In this document: piece after piece, positions 1-6,409 of the stretch | Numbering within the stretch: the first letter of the stretch is position 1 | Layout of the letters: every line of letters begins with the position of its first letter | From: Candidatus Cloacimonadota bacterium | Lineage (GTDB): Bacteria > Cloacimonadota > Cloacimonadia > Cloacimonadales > Cloacimonadaceae | DNA length: 12,412 bases | Direction: 5' to 3' | Assembly (NCBI GenBank): GCA_023230025.1 | Contig: JALNYD010000056.1 | Coordinates: 1-12,412, forward strand | Made by a program: the position numbers and the translations under genes | The notes under the pieces: generated by a model | Databases searched by the model: none | What the model was told of the DNA's origin: nothing | The model's input: only the letters and a program-made list of their open reading frames with translations

Positions 1-267
1 GGGCTTTGCAACTATCCCAATCCCTTCAATCCCAGCACCACGATCAGCTATAGTGTTCCCACAGATGGTGATGTAGCGCTCAGCATATACAACGCCAGAG
101 GACAGTTGGTCAATACGCTGGTGAATGAGTATAAATCCAAGGGGAGATATCTGATTGCCTGGCAAGCAAAAGACCTGCGCGGTGCTTCGGTGGCTTCCGG
201 TGTCTATTTTATGCGCTTACGTTCGGGTAATCAGTCCATTAGCCGCAAAATCCTGCTGACAAAGTAA
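1..267 (+). CDS. C-terminal end of a T9SS-sorted secreted protein (5' truncated)
   Basis: Frame 1 is open from the first base to the TAA at 265-267 and gives 88 residues; the start lies outside the window. The visible part is a complete T9SS type A C-terminal sorting domain. It begins with the motif NYPNPFNPSTTISYSVP, continues with a beta-rich segment (ALSIYNARGQLVNTL, then the G-Y-x-x-W-x-x-x-D-x-x-G-x-x-V-A-S-G-V-Y-F signature) and ends in a short basic tail, SRKILLTK. In this family the domain directs a protein that has crossed the inner membrane through the outer-membrane type IX secretion system, and it is normally removed or modified on export. The function of the parent protein cannot be told, because its catalytic or binding part is upstream of the window. 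The tail is a more canonical version of the one on the metallophosphoesterase at 3316-6003. Confidence 0.9.
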   Translation, partial: GLCNYPNPFNPSTTISYSVPTDGDVALSIYNARGQLVNTLVNEYKSKGRYLIAWQAKDLRGASVASGVYFMRLRSGNQSISRKILLTK

Positions 268-307
268 ACCGGATCCATTACGATCCCAGAGCTACCGGAG
301 TCTTGCT

Positions 308-408
308 CCCGGGTTCACGCTATGTTCAGCACTAGATCACCCCATAATACCCCCGTGGCATGCGGAGATTATGGGGTGATATAGTGCTGAAGTAGGGGTA
401 AACCCGGG
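308..408. repeat. Long near-perfect inverted repeat / hairpin
   Basis: Two 24-nt arms, 325-348 and 368-391, are reverse complements at 23 of 24 positions around a 19-nt loop. Outside them, 308-315 (cccgggtt) and 401-408 (aacccggg) form a second perfect 8-bp stem, so the whole stretch can fold as one long hairpin with an internal loop, or extrude as a cruciform. It starts 41 nt after the stop codon of the upstream gene. That position fits a transcription terminator or an mRNA 3'-end stabiliser, but no U-run follows either arm and the stem is far longer than a usual intrinsic terminator. A small palindromic mobile element or repeat family is the alternative. Confidence 0.8.
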
Positions 409-423
409 TGGAAGGAGTATCTG

Positions 424-534
424 ATGATGGGCAAAGAGATCAATCCATTGGAAGGCGTCCGGGCTGAAGAATGTGGTCGGGCTACCCTGTCCAAAAAAAG
501 GAAGGATGTGAAAAATCGTTTATACTTGACATAA
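424..534 (+). CDS. Possible small protein, 36 aa, unknown function
   Basis: An ATG at 424 opens a 36-codon reading frame ending at TAA 532-534. It is preceded by the Shine-Dalgarno-like AAGGAG at 412-417 with a 6-nt spacer, which is better than the site in front of the large downstream gene. The peptide starts MMGKEINPLEG and has a basic C-terminal half (KKRKDVKNR). It has one cysteine, no hydrophobic segment and no recognisable motif. It lies just after the long hairpin and 93 nt before the cyclase gene. Its stop codon abuts a TTGACA box, so the ORF could also be chance sequence in a promoter region. It may be a true small protein, a leader peptide or spurious; homologues would decide. Confidence 0.3.
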   Translation: MMGKEINPLEGVRAEECGRATLSKKRKDVKNRLYLT

Positions 535-552
535 ATTCGCTTTGTCCAAATT
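526..552 (+). promoter_or_regulatory. Possible sigma70-type promoter for the TPR-cyclase gene
   Basis: A perfect TTGACA (-35 consensus) lies at 526-531 in AT-rich sequence, within the decamer atacttgaca that recurs at 6164-6173. The -10 candidate downstream is poor: caaatt at 547-552, with three matches to TATAAT and a short 15-nt spacer. The box sits 97 nt upstream of the chosen cyclase start. The -35 match is exact, but the promoter as a whole is uncertain. Confidence 0.3.
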
Positions 553-627
553 AGTGAAAAGCTTTAGAAAGCATCAAAAAGTACCCAATCAAATATGTGT
601 TACGGGCTTTGCCCAAAGAAAGGAATT

Positions 628-2787
628 ATGGATAGAATTATTCCAAACATGCTAGGTTACTTCCCTGAGATGGAACAGGATATAGAGCAGTTGTTAGATG
701 ATGAGAACTTCATATGGCATTCTGATGCATGCTCTCCGGGACTGATAATCAAGCAGTTGCGGGCAGGATTTCTTCAATATCACAGAGGCTTACTGGAATC
801 TGCAGATGCGACATTTTCATCTATTTTAGCACAACTTCAAGCATGTAGTGGTCAAAAGTTTGATCAGTATAATGCAAGTGAGATAATGGTCTGTGCGCTG
901 ATCGGCAGATTCCATACTGCGTATGTAGGCAAAGGTTTGAAGCTGGCGATCGAGTTTCAACACAGGGCAAACACGATAATGGCAGTTTCAGAGGAATTTC
1001 CCGCCCAGTCATTAGTGCGAAGGGTTATGAAACTGATCGATGGGACGGTTCTGTCATTTAATGGTAAAAACGTTGAAGCCATAACTACCTTAAAAGAATT
1101 GTGTACATCCACAGGGTTGAACGCTGATAATCTAATCGAGTTAATCCTAAGCATCAGCGCCAAGATCAGGCTGGCGGTAGCATTGCTTAGAGTTAGAGAT
1201 TTCGATGCTGCAATGGATCATTTGGAGCAAGCTTTGTCACTTTCAGTTCAGACCAATTTTCAATATGGAACAGCAGAAGCTCTGCGCCGCAAAGGTATTC
1301 TCTTGAGTTACCAGAAGGACATCGCTGGCTCCATCGAGTGTCTGAATGAGGCATATGAAGCCTACGATTCCATCAAGAATACTCATGGCTTGATCCAAAC
1401 CCTATCGAGTTTAGGGAGAAATTACGGCACCTTTGAAACAAATCATGCTGAATTCTGCTATCGAAAGGCCCTGGACCTGGCTAAGTCACACAAATTTATG
1501 TTGGAACTGGGCACTCTTTATTCCCTAATGGGCGACGTATTGATGATCCAGGGTAGATTTCAGTCTGCCGAAAAGTACTATCTTCAAGATTATGAGCTTT
1601 CCCACCATGATGAATCGATCAGGCGCAAAGCTCACATAAACAGAAACCTGGGAAGAATCTACCACATCCAGAACAGACTTGTGGAAGCGATTACGCATCT
1701 GAAGGCATCGATGGAACACTTCGAAACTGTTCAGGACCGTACAAACTATGGATTTGTAGCGCTACGCTTGTGTCAGTGTTATCTGGATAAGGACGATTTG
1801 GAAGAGTCCAAAAAAATGGAACACAGCGTGCGAAGTATTTTCGGCGTGAACAGTGGCTTTGAATCCTCACTGTGCGATATGATGCTGGGTATGATATATC
1901 GAAAAGAGCATTCATACGAGGCAGCGATCCTTATCCTGAAAAAGAGTCTGCGCAGTCAGGAGCAGTTCGCACACAGTTTTGCCTACGTTCGCACCAATCT
2001 TGAGCTGGCTAACGCATATAAAGATAGCGGCGATATTGAGGCATACAAACGCGAACTTGTTAAGGTTATCAAGTTATCAAGACACCATTACTTTCAGGAG
2101 ATTGAAGATAAAGCTCTGGATTACCTCCGCGAAGTAGATGAGAAAGAATGGGCCCGGCTCAGAAACATAGTCTATCTGGGAGTTTCCAGCGAAAATCAAG
2201 AAAGCAAAGAAATTATGATATCCGTGATGTATGCAGATATCAGAAATTACTCACGTCTTACGCATGAAAATGAAAGCACAAAAATGGCAGAATTTGTGAA
2301 TGATTTCTTCAATATTGTCAGTAGAATTGTATATGCACATGGCGGCTTTGTTAATAAGTACATCGGAGATTGCGTCATGAGCTTGTTTGGACTGGACAAC
2401 GAACTTATCAACAATGATGAGAGTGTGCTAACAGATTCAGTAACCGCTGCCTACAAAGCTGCCTTAGAGATTGCCAAATCTACCGAACTCCTTACCAAGC
2501 GGTGGGATTTGAAAGGCGAGATTGAGGTTGGAATAGGAATAGCCAGCGGCCCTGTCATTGCAGGATATTTTGGCAGCTTGGAACGAATGGAGTTCTCTGT
2601 GATCGGAACTACCGTGAACCTGGCCTCAAGAATCCAGAATTTTGCGACCAAGAATTACGCTCTGATCTGTGAGAATTCAGCTCATATACTGGCAGGTTTA
2701 CCTCAGATTGAAGTTCATGAACCTATCATCTGCAAGGGATTCCCGGAAAAAGTGAAGGTATATTCTCTCAAATATCCAGTGCTTTGA
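628..2787 (+). CDS. TPR-repeat protein with C-terminal class III adenylate/guanylate cyclase domain
   Basis: This 719-aa cytoplasmic protein is predicted to make a cyclic nucleotide (cAMP or cGMP) from the NTP. Residues about 40-500 are all-helical with TPR-like repeats (for example AEALRRKGILLSYQKDIAGSIECLNEAY, split here as repeat-type helices around 218-245), likely a protein-protein sensing platform. Residues about 528-719 are a class III cyclase domain. The first metal Asp is D537 in YADIRNYS and the second is D581 in KYIGDCVMSLFG. The transition-state pair N664 and R668 lies in VIGTTVNLASRIQ. K577 matches the adenine-selecting lysine, and the partner position, usually Asp, is Ser657 (FSVIG), as in the Thr/Ser-bearing IIIb group, so cAMP is the likelier product. 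There is no signal peptide or membrane segment. I chose ATG 628 because AAAGGA precedes it closely (3-nt spacer); the in-frame ATG at 595 would add 11 residues but has no ribosome-binding site. The gene stands alone, with no receiver or kinase domain. Confidence 0.93.
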   Translation: MDRIIPNMLGYFPEMEQDIEQLLDDENFIWHSDACSPGLIIKQLRAGFLQYHRGLLESADATFSSILAQLQACSGQKFDQYNASEIMVCALIGRFHTAYVGKGLKLAIEFQHRANTIMAVSEEFPAQSLVRRVMKLIDGTVLSFNGKNVEAITTLKELCTSTGLNADNLIELILSISAKIRLAVALLRVRDFDAAMDHLEQALSLSVQTNFQYGTAEALRRKGILLSYQKDIAGSIECLNEAYEAYDSIKNTHGLIQTLSSLGRNYGTFETNHAEFCYRKALDLAKSHKFMLELGTLYSLMGDVLMIQGRFQSAEKYYLQDYELSHHDESIRRKAHINRNLGRIYHIQNRLVEAITHLKASMEHFETVQDRTNYGFVALRLCQCYLDKDDLEESKKMEHSVRSIFGVNSGFESSLCDMMLGMIYRKEHSYEAAILILKKSLRSQEQFAHSFAYVRTNLELANAYKDSGDIEAYKRELVKVIKLSRHHYFQEIEDKALDYLREVDEKEWARLRNIVYLGVSSENQESKEIMISVMYADIRNYSRLTHENESTKMAEFVNDFFNIVSRIVYAHGGFVNKYIGDCVMSLFGLDNELINNDESVLTDSVTAAYKAALEIAKSTELLTKRWDLKGEIEVGIGIASGPVIAGYFGSLERMEFSVIGTTVNLASRIQNFATKNYALICENSAHILAGLPQIEVHEPIICKGFPEKVKVYSLKYPVL

Positions 2788-2870
2788 TATTATCAGTTCT
2801 AATCCTTACTGCTATTCTTATATCGTGTTTAGTTTGAAATGATATAATCCATTCCACCACCCAATATTGT

Positions 2871-2887
2871 ATGGGGCTCCGCCCCAT
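2871..2887. terminator. Short GC-rich hairpin downstream of the cyclase gene
   Basis: ATGGGGC-TCC-GCCCCAT is a perfect 7-bp stem with a 3-nt loop, 83 nt after the cyclase stop codon. There is no T-run on either side. It could end transcription of the cyclase, or it could be the first palindrome of the repeat cluster that follows. Confidence 0.4.
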
Positions 2888-2938
2888 GCCCCGGCAAGAT
2901 TATGTCATAAGACCGTTGCACAAGGCTGCAGAGCTTGT

Positions 2939-2988
2939 GTGACATGGCGTTTTGAGTCCCGTTGTGACCTGGCGTTATGAGTCCCGTT
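2939..2988 (+). repeat. 25-bp tandem duplication
   Basis: Positions 2939-2963 and 2964-2988 are two adjacent 25-bp copies differing at two positions (gtgacatggcgttttgag... against gtgacctggcgttatgag...). Each copy ends in gagtcccgtt, the left half of the palindromic core found through this region. The second copy continues into a complete core (2979-3007). Confidence 0.85.
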
Positions 2989-3220
2989 AGGGACGTAAGT
3001 TCAGATAGAAACGTGCGCCGTACAGCCATCTTAGTCCCATCGGGACGGCAGTTTAGATATAGCTAATCAGAAGATAGACATGGATATAATTATCTAAACT
3101 GTCGTCCCTACAGGACTCATATCAGCGTTTTATCCCCAGTCTATCTAAACTGTCGTCCCTACAGGACTCATATCAGCGTTTCATCCCCCGGCTATCTAAA
3201 CTAAGTTCCCGATGGAACTA
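2979..3220. repeat. Cluster of five REP-like palindromic cores in both orientations
   Basis: A core of roughly 27-29 nt, a gagtcc...gggac palindrome followed by a tail like gcagtttagata, occurs at 2979-3007 and 3033-3059 on the + strand. It occurs in reverse complement at 3091-3119, 3142-3170 and 3193-3220 (the last diverged). The pair 3034-3059 and 3091-3116 is complementary at 22 of 26 positions across a 31-nt loop, so the transcript can fold into a long hairpin, and each core can also fold on itself. Repeats of this design, short palindromes in alternating orientation between genes, are typical of REP/BIME families; membership of a named family is not claimed. Confidence 0.8.
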
Positions 3221-3243
3221 GAGGGACAATACCAAGGTTTTTA
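3091..3243. repeat. 51-bp tandem repeat, three copies (third degenerate)
   Basis: tatctaaact begins at 3091, 3142 and 3193, an exact 51-bp period. Copies 1 (3091-3141) and 2 (3142-3192) are almost identical (tatctaaactgtcgtcccta, then caggactcatatcagcgttt). They differ only in the last few bases of the unit. Copy 3 keeps the first 10 bases and the palindromic layout (aagttcccgatggaact) but has otherwise diverged. Confidence 0.9.
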
Positions 3244-3269
3244 AGTCATCGCACAAACTCTGCAGCTAG

Positions 3270-3301
3270 TGAACTGATTATTCAATGGTCTTGTCAGTTC
3301 A
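3270..3301 (-). terminator. Hairpin just downstream of the metallophosphoesterase gene
   Basis: TGAACTGA (3270-3277) and TCAGTTCA (3294-3301) form a perfect 8-bp stem with a 16-nt loop. The stem lies 14 nt beyond the stop codon of the minus-strand gene. The position suits a terminator, but the stem is AT-rich and no U-run follows, so it may act as a 3'-end structure or belong to the neighbouring repeat element. Confidence 0.35.
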
Positions 3302-3315
3302 AAGTGGAAACTGTG

Positions 3316-6003
3316 TTACTTCAAAATCACTAGCTTGCGTGAGGTGCCGGGCATATCCTTTACTCTCAGGAAATACATCCCGCTGGCATAATTCAGGTTT
3401 ATAGGCAGCAGGTTGGATCCCGCTTTCAAATTGCTAAAACTGATCTCATCCATTTTTTGCCCGCGCAGGTTGTAGAGTTCCACCACGATGCTGCTCTGTA
3501 CCTTATCCATTTCCAGTTCGATCTCGGCGAAATTCCGCATAGGATTGGGATAAATGCCCAGGATTCTGGCCGGGCTGGGGATCAGCATAGCGTCTTGATT
3601 GGAGACGCTTCGGCTAAATACGCTCACCTCTTTCACGGAGCTTGGCAAAAGGTTTACCCGCACATAGCAGACGGCATGGTCGGCCCGGATATCCACTTGC
3701 TCCAAAACACCACCAGCGGCAAGGTAACCCTCTGGGGCAAGCGGCATCCGAAACTTCAGCAGAGTGTTATTAAAGCCCAGGGATATGTTGTTTGTCACTA
3801 TTGCCATCACACTATCCGCGGTCGCGTTGTTGGCAGGCAGATAACTTACGTGGATGTTTGTGCCGGAGGAACCAGCGTAGATGGTATTTTTGGGAGAAAT
3901 TCCCGTATTTGATACCTGCACAACGCGATAGGCGCGATTACCGTCGCACACGCTCCGGGTCGACAGGCTGTAGGGATAGGAGTATATGTCTCCACTGTTG
4001 GAATGGATGTGGCCAAATATGGACATATCCAGTCCCAGTGCGTTGATATCCAATTGATCCCGAAAATCGAAATGGTGGAATAGCACTTTACGATGCTGGG
4101 GATGCGCGGCAAGGGTGCTGTTCAGCCACATCAGCTGGTTGTAGGTAAAGCTGTCGGATCCGTAAATGGCGGGGCGGAAGTTGTCGTAGTTGTTATAGGC
4201 TTCCATGCCGATGTATAGGGTGTTGTTATAGGTGAAATAGTAGTCCTGTGTATGCAGTTGCCAGTTATAATCCGTGTTATCCAGCCAGGACCAACCGAAG
4301 TATCGCCACCAATTTCGGCGTGACGAACCGGATGGCGGGGGGGTGGAATTCCATCCACCGATATCATGGTTCCCGGCGGTCACATATACCGGGACTTCCA
4401 TTTCGGAGAGAATCTTTTGGGTCCATCCAAACCAGTATTGGTTGTTGAAGTTCTCCAGTTCACCTTCGTTGATCAGATCTCCGGTGATCAGAACAAACTC
4501 CGGACGGATGAGGTTGATGTCGTCCATCACTGCCCTGAAATCCACCACAGAAGTACTGTCTGTGTCGTAGCCGGGATTTGGGTAAAAAAGCCGATTTGGC
4601 AAATGCAGATCGGTGATATGCACAAAGTAATAGTTTTCTTTGCGGGATGGGATCACTTGTACCGCGTTTCGGGTAGTATCGTGGATTCCGCCGTCGGCGT
4701 TCACCTCGAGATCGTAGAGTTCAAAAACTGCTACCTGGGGGATCGAGACCTGTAGCTCCCAGCGCTGTGGGCTGTTCTGCCAGGAAGATGAAACAAGGGG
4801 CAGGTTTATTCGCTTCTGATCGTGAAGCAGCCATGCTTCAAAGCCGGTGGTATTTTGCGGGGCAAGGCAGGTGATTGTCATTGTTTCCCCTGGGATGTGG
4901 ATGGCGGGGATGTTCAATAGCGGGCGTTGGATCACCGTGAGAGTATCTCCCAGGGTGTTATAGTTACCGTTCACGGTTACGGATCCATTCACGATGTGGG
5001 AGATCAGATCTTCGCCAAAGACCGCATTAGACAGATTCAGTTCCGATCTGCCCGTAGTTCTGGTGAGGAAGCTGAATTTGAGGAGGTTGCCGGTGCCATG
5101 CAGGGGATATTGGCTTTGATAGCTGATGTTCAGATGCCCGGGCTGGCTGTTCACACTTACATCCCCGGTCTCCGATAGTGTGGCGGCCTGGATGACTTCC
5201 TGATGCTGCAGAATTACGGGATCGTAATAGAGATCAAGGGCATAGCTGTCGTAACCCTGAGAGCTTGCCAGATTGTATGCTTCCAGAGCCACGATAATCT
5301 CGCTATCAATGCCAGCGGTAAGGTTGGGCAGATGAAGCGAAACTGCCGCTCCATCCTGCACCAGGTCTGCCTGGAAGCGGGGATTGATTGCATACACGCC
5401 AAAGCTGTAATCTACAATGCCTGAGATGGAAGCGAATACCATGCCATTACTGATGCCATCCCACTCATGGTTGGAAGCAAAGAAGCCGTTATCGATCTGG
5501 CATTCGCCGCTGCCGTCATTCACATAGAATTCCTCATAGTAGTTTGGCACTTGGGATACACTTACGTTTTGAACTGTCACCAGGACGCTTTCCCAAGCTT
5601 CAGCGACGCCGGCGAGAGTGCCTGTGGAGAGGATCGATGGTTCTGGCAGCGGGTTGTTTTGGCTAATCACCTGAAATGACGAGACGTCGGTGATCTCCGT
5701 GAGATCGTAATATTCATCCACAATCCCGGTGATTTGCACGAGATCGCCCAAACTTGGCTGGTTCGAATTGTTATAGATGAAAAGCCCGCTCCAGGGGCCT
5801 CCGGTTTCGTCTGTAATATAGTATCTGTTGCCGTTATATCCGGTTCCGGATACGATGCCCAGCACCGTAACTTCCTGATCCAGATAAGGCGAGATGCCAT
5901 CCGGCTCCATGGTGTATTGGATGTCGTAACAACTGAGTACGGGTTGGGCGGCAAGCATGCCGGCAACCAGACTGAGTATGATTGGCAAGATATATCTATA
6001 CAT
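3316..6003 (-). CDS. Secreted multidomain calcineurin-like metallophosphoesterase with cohesin-like domain and T9SS tail
   Basis: This 895-aa exported enzyme is predicted to hydrolyse a phosphomonoester or phosphodiester; the substrate is unknown. Residues 1-19 are a signal peptide (MYRYILPIILSLVAGMLAA). Residues about 25-215 look like two OB-fold modules (VTVLGIVSG..., VQITGIVDEYYDLTEI). Residues about 220-345 resemble a cohesin domain (ALDLYYDPVILQ, HGTGNLLKFSF). Residues about 350-450 are a beta-sandwich linker. Residues about 458-700 are the metallophosphoesterase with its metal motifs in order: D465-x-H467 (ITDLHLP), G508-D509, G544-N-H-D547, H643-H644 and G664-H-I-H667. All expected metal ligands are present, so it should be active. 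A beta domain follows, then a T9SS type A tail (IYPNP at about 817-821; ending KLVILK). AGGAG at 6009-6013 (minus strand) lies 5 nt before the ATG and fixes the start. The gene is monocistronic as seen here and divergent from the ABC operon. Confidence 0.93.
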   Translation of the reverse strand: MYRYILPIILSLVAGMLAAQPVLSCYDIQYTMEPDGISPYLDQEVTVLGIVSGTGYNGNRYYITDETGGPWSGLFIYNNSNQPSLGDLVQITGIVDEYYDLTEITDVSSFQVISQNNPLPEPSILSTGTLAGVAEAWESVLVTVQNVSVSQVPNYYEEFYVNDGSGECQIDNGFFASNHEWDGISNGMVFASISGIVDYSFGVYAINPRFQADLVQDGAAVSLHLPNLTAGIDSEIIVALEAYNLASSQGYDSYALDLYYDPVILQHQEVIQAATLSETGDVSVNSQPGHLNISYQSQYPLHGTGNLLKFSFLTRTTGRSELNLSNAVFGEDLISHIVNGSVTVNGNYNTLGDTLTVIQRPLLNIPAIHIPGETMTITCLAPQNTTGFEAWLLHDQKRINLPLVSSSWQNSPQRWELQVSIPQVAVFELYDLEVNADGGIHDTTRNAVQVIPSRKENYYFVHITDLHLPNRLFYPNPGYDTDSTSVVDFRAVMDDINLIRPEFVLITGDLINEGELENFNNQYWFGWTQKILSEMEVPVYVTAGNHDIGGWNSTPPPSGSSRRNWWRYFGWSWLDNTDYNWQLHTQDYYFTYNNTLYIGMEAYNNYDNFRPAIYGSDSFTYNQLMWLNSTLAAHPQHRKVLFHHFDFRDQLDINALGLDMSIFGHIHSNSGDIYSYPYSLSTRSVCDGNRAYRVVQVSNTGISPKNTIYAGSSGTNIHVSYLPANNATADSVMAIVTNNISLGFNNTLLKFRMPLAPEGYLAAGGVLEQVDIRADHAVCYVRVNLLPSSVKEVSVFSRSVSNQDAMLIPSPARILGIYPNPMRNFAEIELEMDKVQSSIVVELYNLRGQKMDEISFSNLKAGSNLLPINLNYASGMYFLRVKDMPGTSRKLVILK

Positions 6004-6054
6004 TTTGTCTCCTGATTACATTCCTTGAGGCTCTGGGGAAAAAAACCATGATAC

Positions 6055-6083
6055 ATCCTGATAAAACCTGCCGCATTTGTCAA
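6055..6083 (-). promoter_or_regulatory. Possible promoter for the metallophosphoesterase gene
   Basis: On the minus strand TTGACA occupies 6083-6078. With a 17-nt spacer the -10 position is caggat (6060-6055), which matches TATAAT at three positions. A TATCAT lies a few bases further on, but at a spacing too long for this -35. The start codon is about 50 nt downstream. The -35 is exact; the rest is uncertain. Confidence 0.3.
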
Positions 6084-6167
6084 ATTCTATCTTCGCATGA
6101 ATGCATGGTCAGGGGCAGAGGGATCTGAATTGCAGAAAGAGTCTAAGCCTTGTTATAGGCAAAATAC

Positions 6168-6194
6168 TTGACAATTATCATGGAGACCTAAGAT
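6168..6194 (+). promoter_or_regulatory. Possible promoter for the small ORF and ABC operon
   Basis: TTGACA at 6168-6173 lies within the decamer atacttgaca (6164-6173), which is identical to that upstream of the cyclase (522-531). The best -10 candidate is taagat at 6189-6194, with four of six matches and a 15-nt spacer. The site is 37 nt upstream of the 27-aa ORF and about 300 nt upstream of the first ABC gene. It is the only strong -35-like box on this strand of the intergenic region. Confidence 0.35.
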
Positions 6195-6230
6195 GGCATC
6201 AAAATAACGAAGTACAGGAGGTAAAATCCA

Positions 6231-6314
6231 ATGAGACAGAAAGATACTGCCCTCTCCACCGATGCAAATAGTGTGAATATGGTGCCCCTGGACTTTGGTG
6301 TGTTTAGCTCCTGA
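6231..6314 (+). CDS. Possible 27-aa small peptide or leader peptide upstream of the ABC exporter operon
   Basis: ATG 6231 to TGA 6312-6314 encodes a 27-residue peptide beginning MRQKDTALSTDANS and ending VPLDFGVFSS. It is preceded by a consensus Shine-Dalgarno sequence, AGGAGGT (6216-6222), with an 8-nt spacer, the strongest ribosome-binding site in the window. The peptide is polar and has no cysteine, double glycine or membrane segment. The ABC operon begins 178 nt downstream on the same strand. It could be a regulatory leader peptide, as bmrB is for the heterodimeric exporter operon bmrCD, or a small secreted or cytoplasmic peptide. No clear attenuator with a U-run was found between it and the ABC gene, so the role is open. 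Without homologues it could be chance, but the ribosome-binding site argues for translation. Confidence 0.4.
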   Translation: MRQKDTALSTDANSVNMVPLDFGVFSS

Positions 6315-6394
6315 ACCCTGCATTCCAAGAGTCTTTTCATACATCCCCTGACCTACGCGGCATCTATAAAGTATTATCCGGGGCTCTGTGCATT

Positions 6395-6409
6395 CAGGAT
6401 TCAATCCTG
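6395..6409. promoter_or_regulatory. 15-bp palindrome upstream of the ABC operon
   Basis: CAGGATT-C-AATCCTG is a perfect 7-bp inverted repeat around one central base, 83 nt before the first ABC start codon. It could be a binding site for a dimeric regulator, or a short RNA hairpin (5-bp stem, 5-nt loop) in the leader. No regulator gene lies nearby in the window. Confidence 0.35.

Larger units (their letters stand above)
2904..3296. mobile_element. Possible non-autonomous (MITE/BIME-like) element with imperfect terminal inverted repeats
   Basis: The left end, 2904-2939 (gtcataagaccgttg followed by cacaaggctgcagagcttgtg), is matched in inverted orientation at the right end. There, 3252-3266 (cacaaactctgcagc) matches 14 of 15 positions of the reverse complement of the left inner arm, and 3283-3294 (caatggtctt...) matches 10 of 12 positions of the outer arm, after an extra dozen bases. 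Between the ends lie only palindromic repeats and no coding sequence. The structure fits a small palindromic element or a cluster of bacterial interspersed mosaic elements. No transposase is in the window and no clear target-site duplication could be seen. The boundaries are approximate. Confidence 0.45.

Noticed and set aside
561..572. Palindrome gctttagaaagc near the cyclase start
   Set aside because: It is a 5-bp AT-rich stem with a 2-nt centre, too short to distinguish from chance.
595..627. Upstream ATG (595) as the start of the cyclase
   Set aside because: It is in frame but lacks a Shine-Dalgarno sequence, and the extra 11 residues look unlike the rest of the protein. ATG 628 has AAAGGA just upstream.
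2829..3029. 66-aa ORF on the minus strand in the repeat region
   Set aside because: It is made of the palindromic repeats themselves, has no ribosome-binding site and no protein-like composition. Spurious ORFs of this kind are common across REP-type repeats.
3091..3243. CRISPR array
   Set aside because: The 51-bp units are directly adjacent tandem copies with no unique spacers, and no cas genes are present.
3457..3912. 151-aa + strand ORF antisense to the phosphoesterase gene
   Set aside because: It is wholly inside a gene with clear domains on the other strand, with no ribosome-binding site and no family-like motif.
6153..6404. 83-aa ORF on the minus strand opposite the 27-aa ORF
   Set aside because: It begins at a TTG with no usable ribosome-binding site, has no recognisable motif, and overlaps both the possible + strand promoter and the small ORF with a consensus site.
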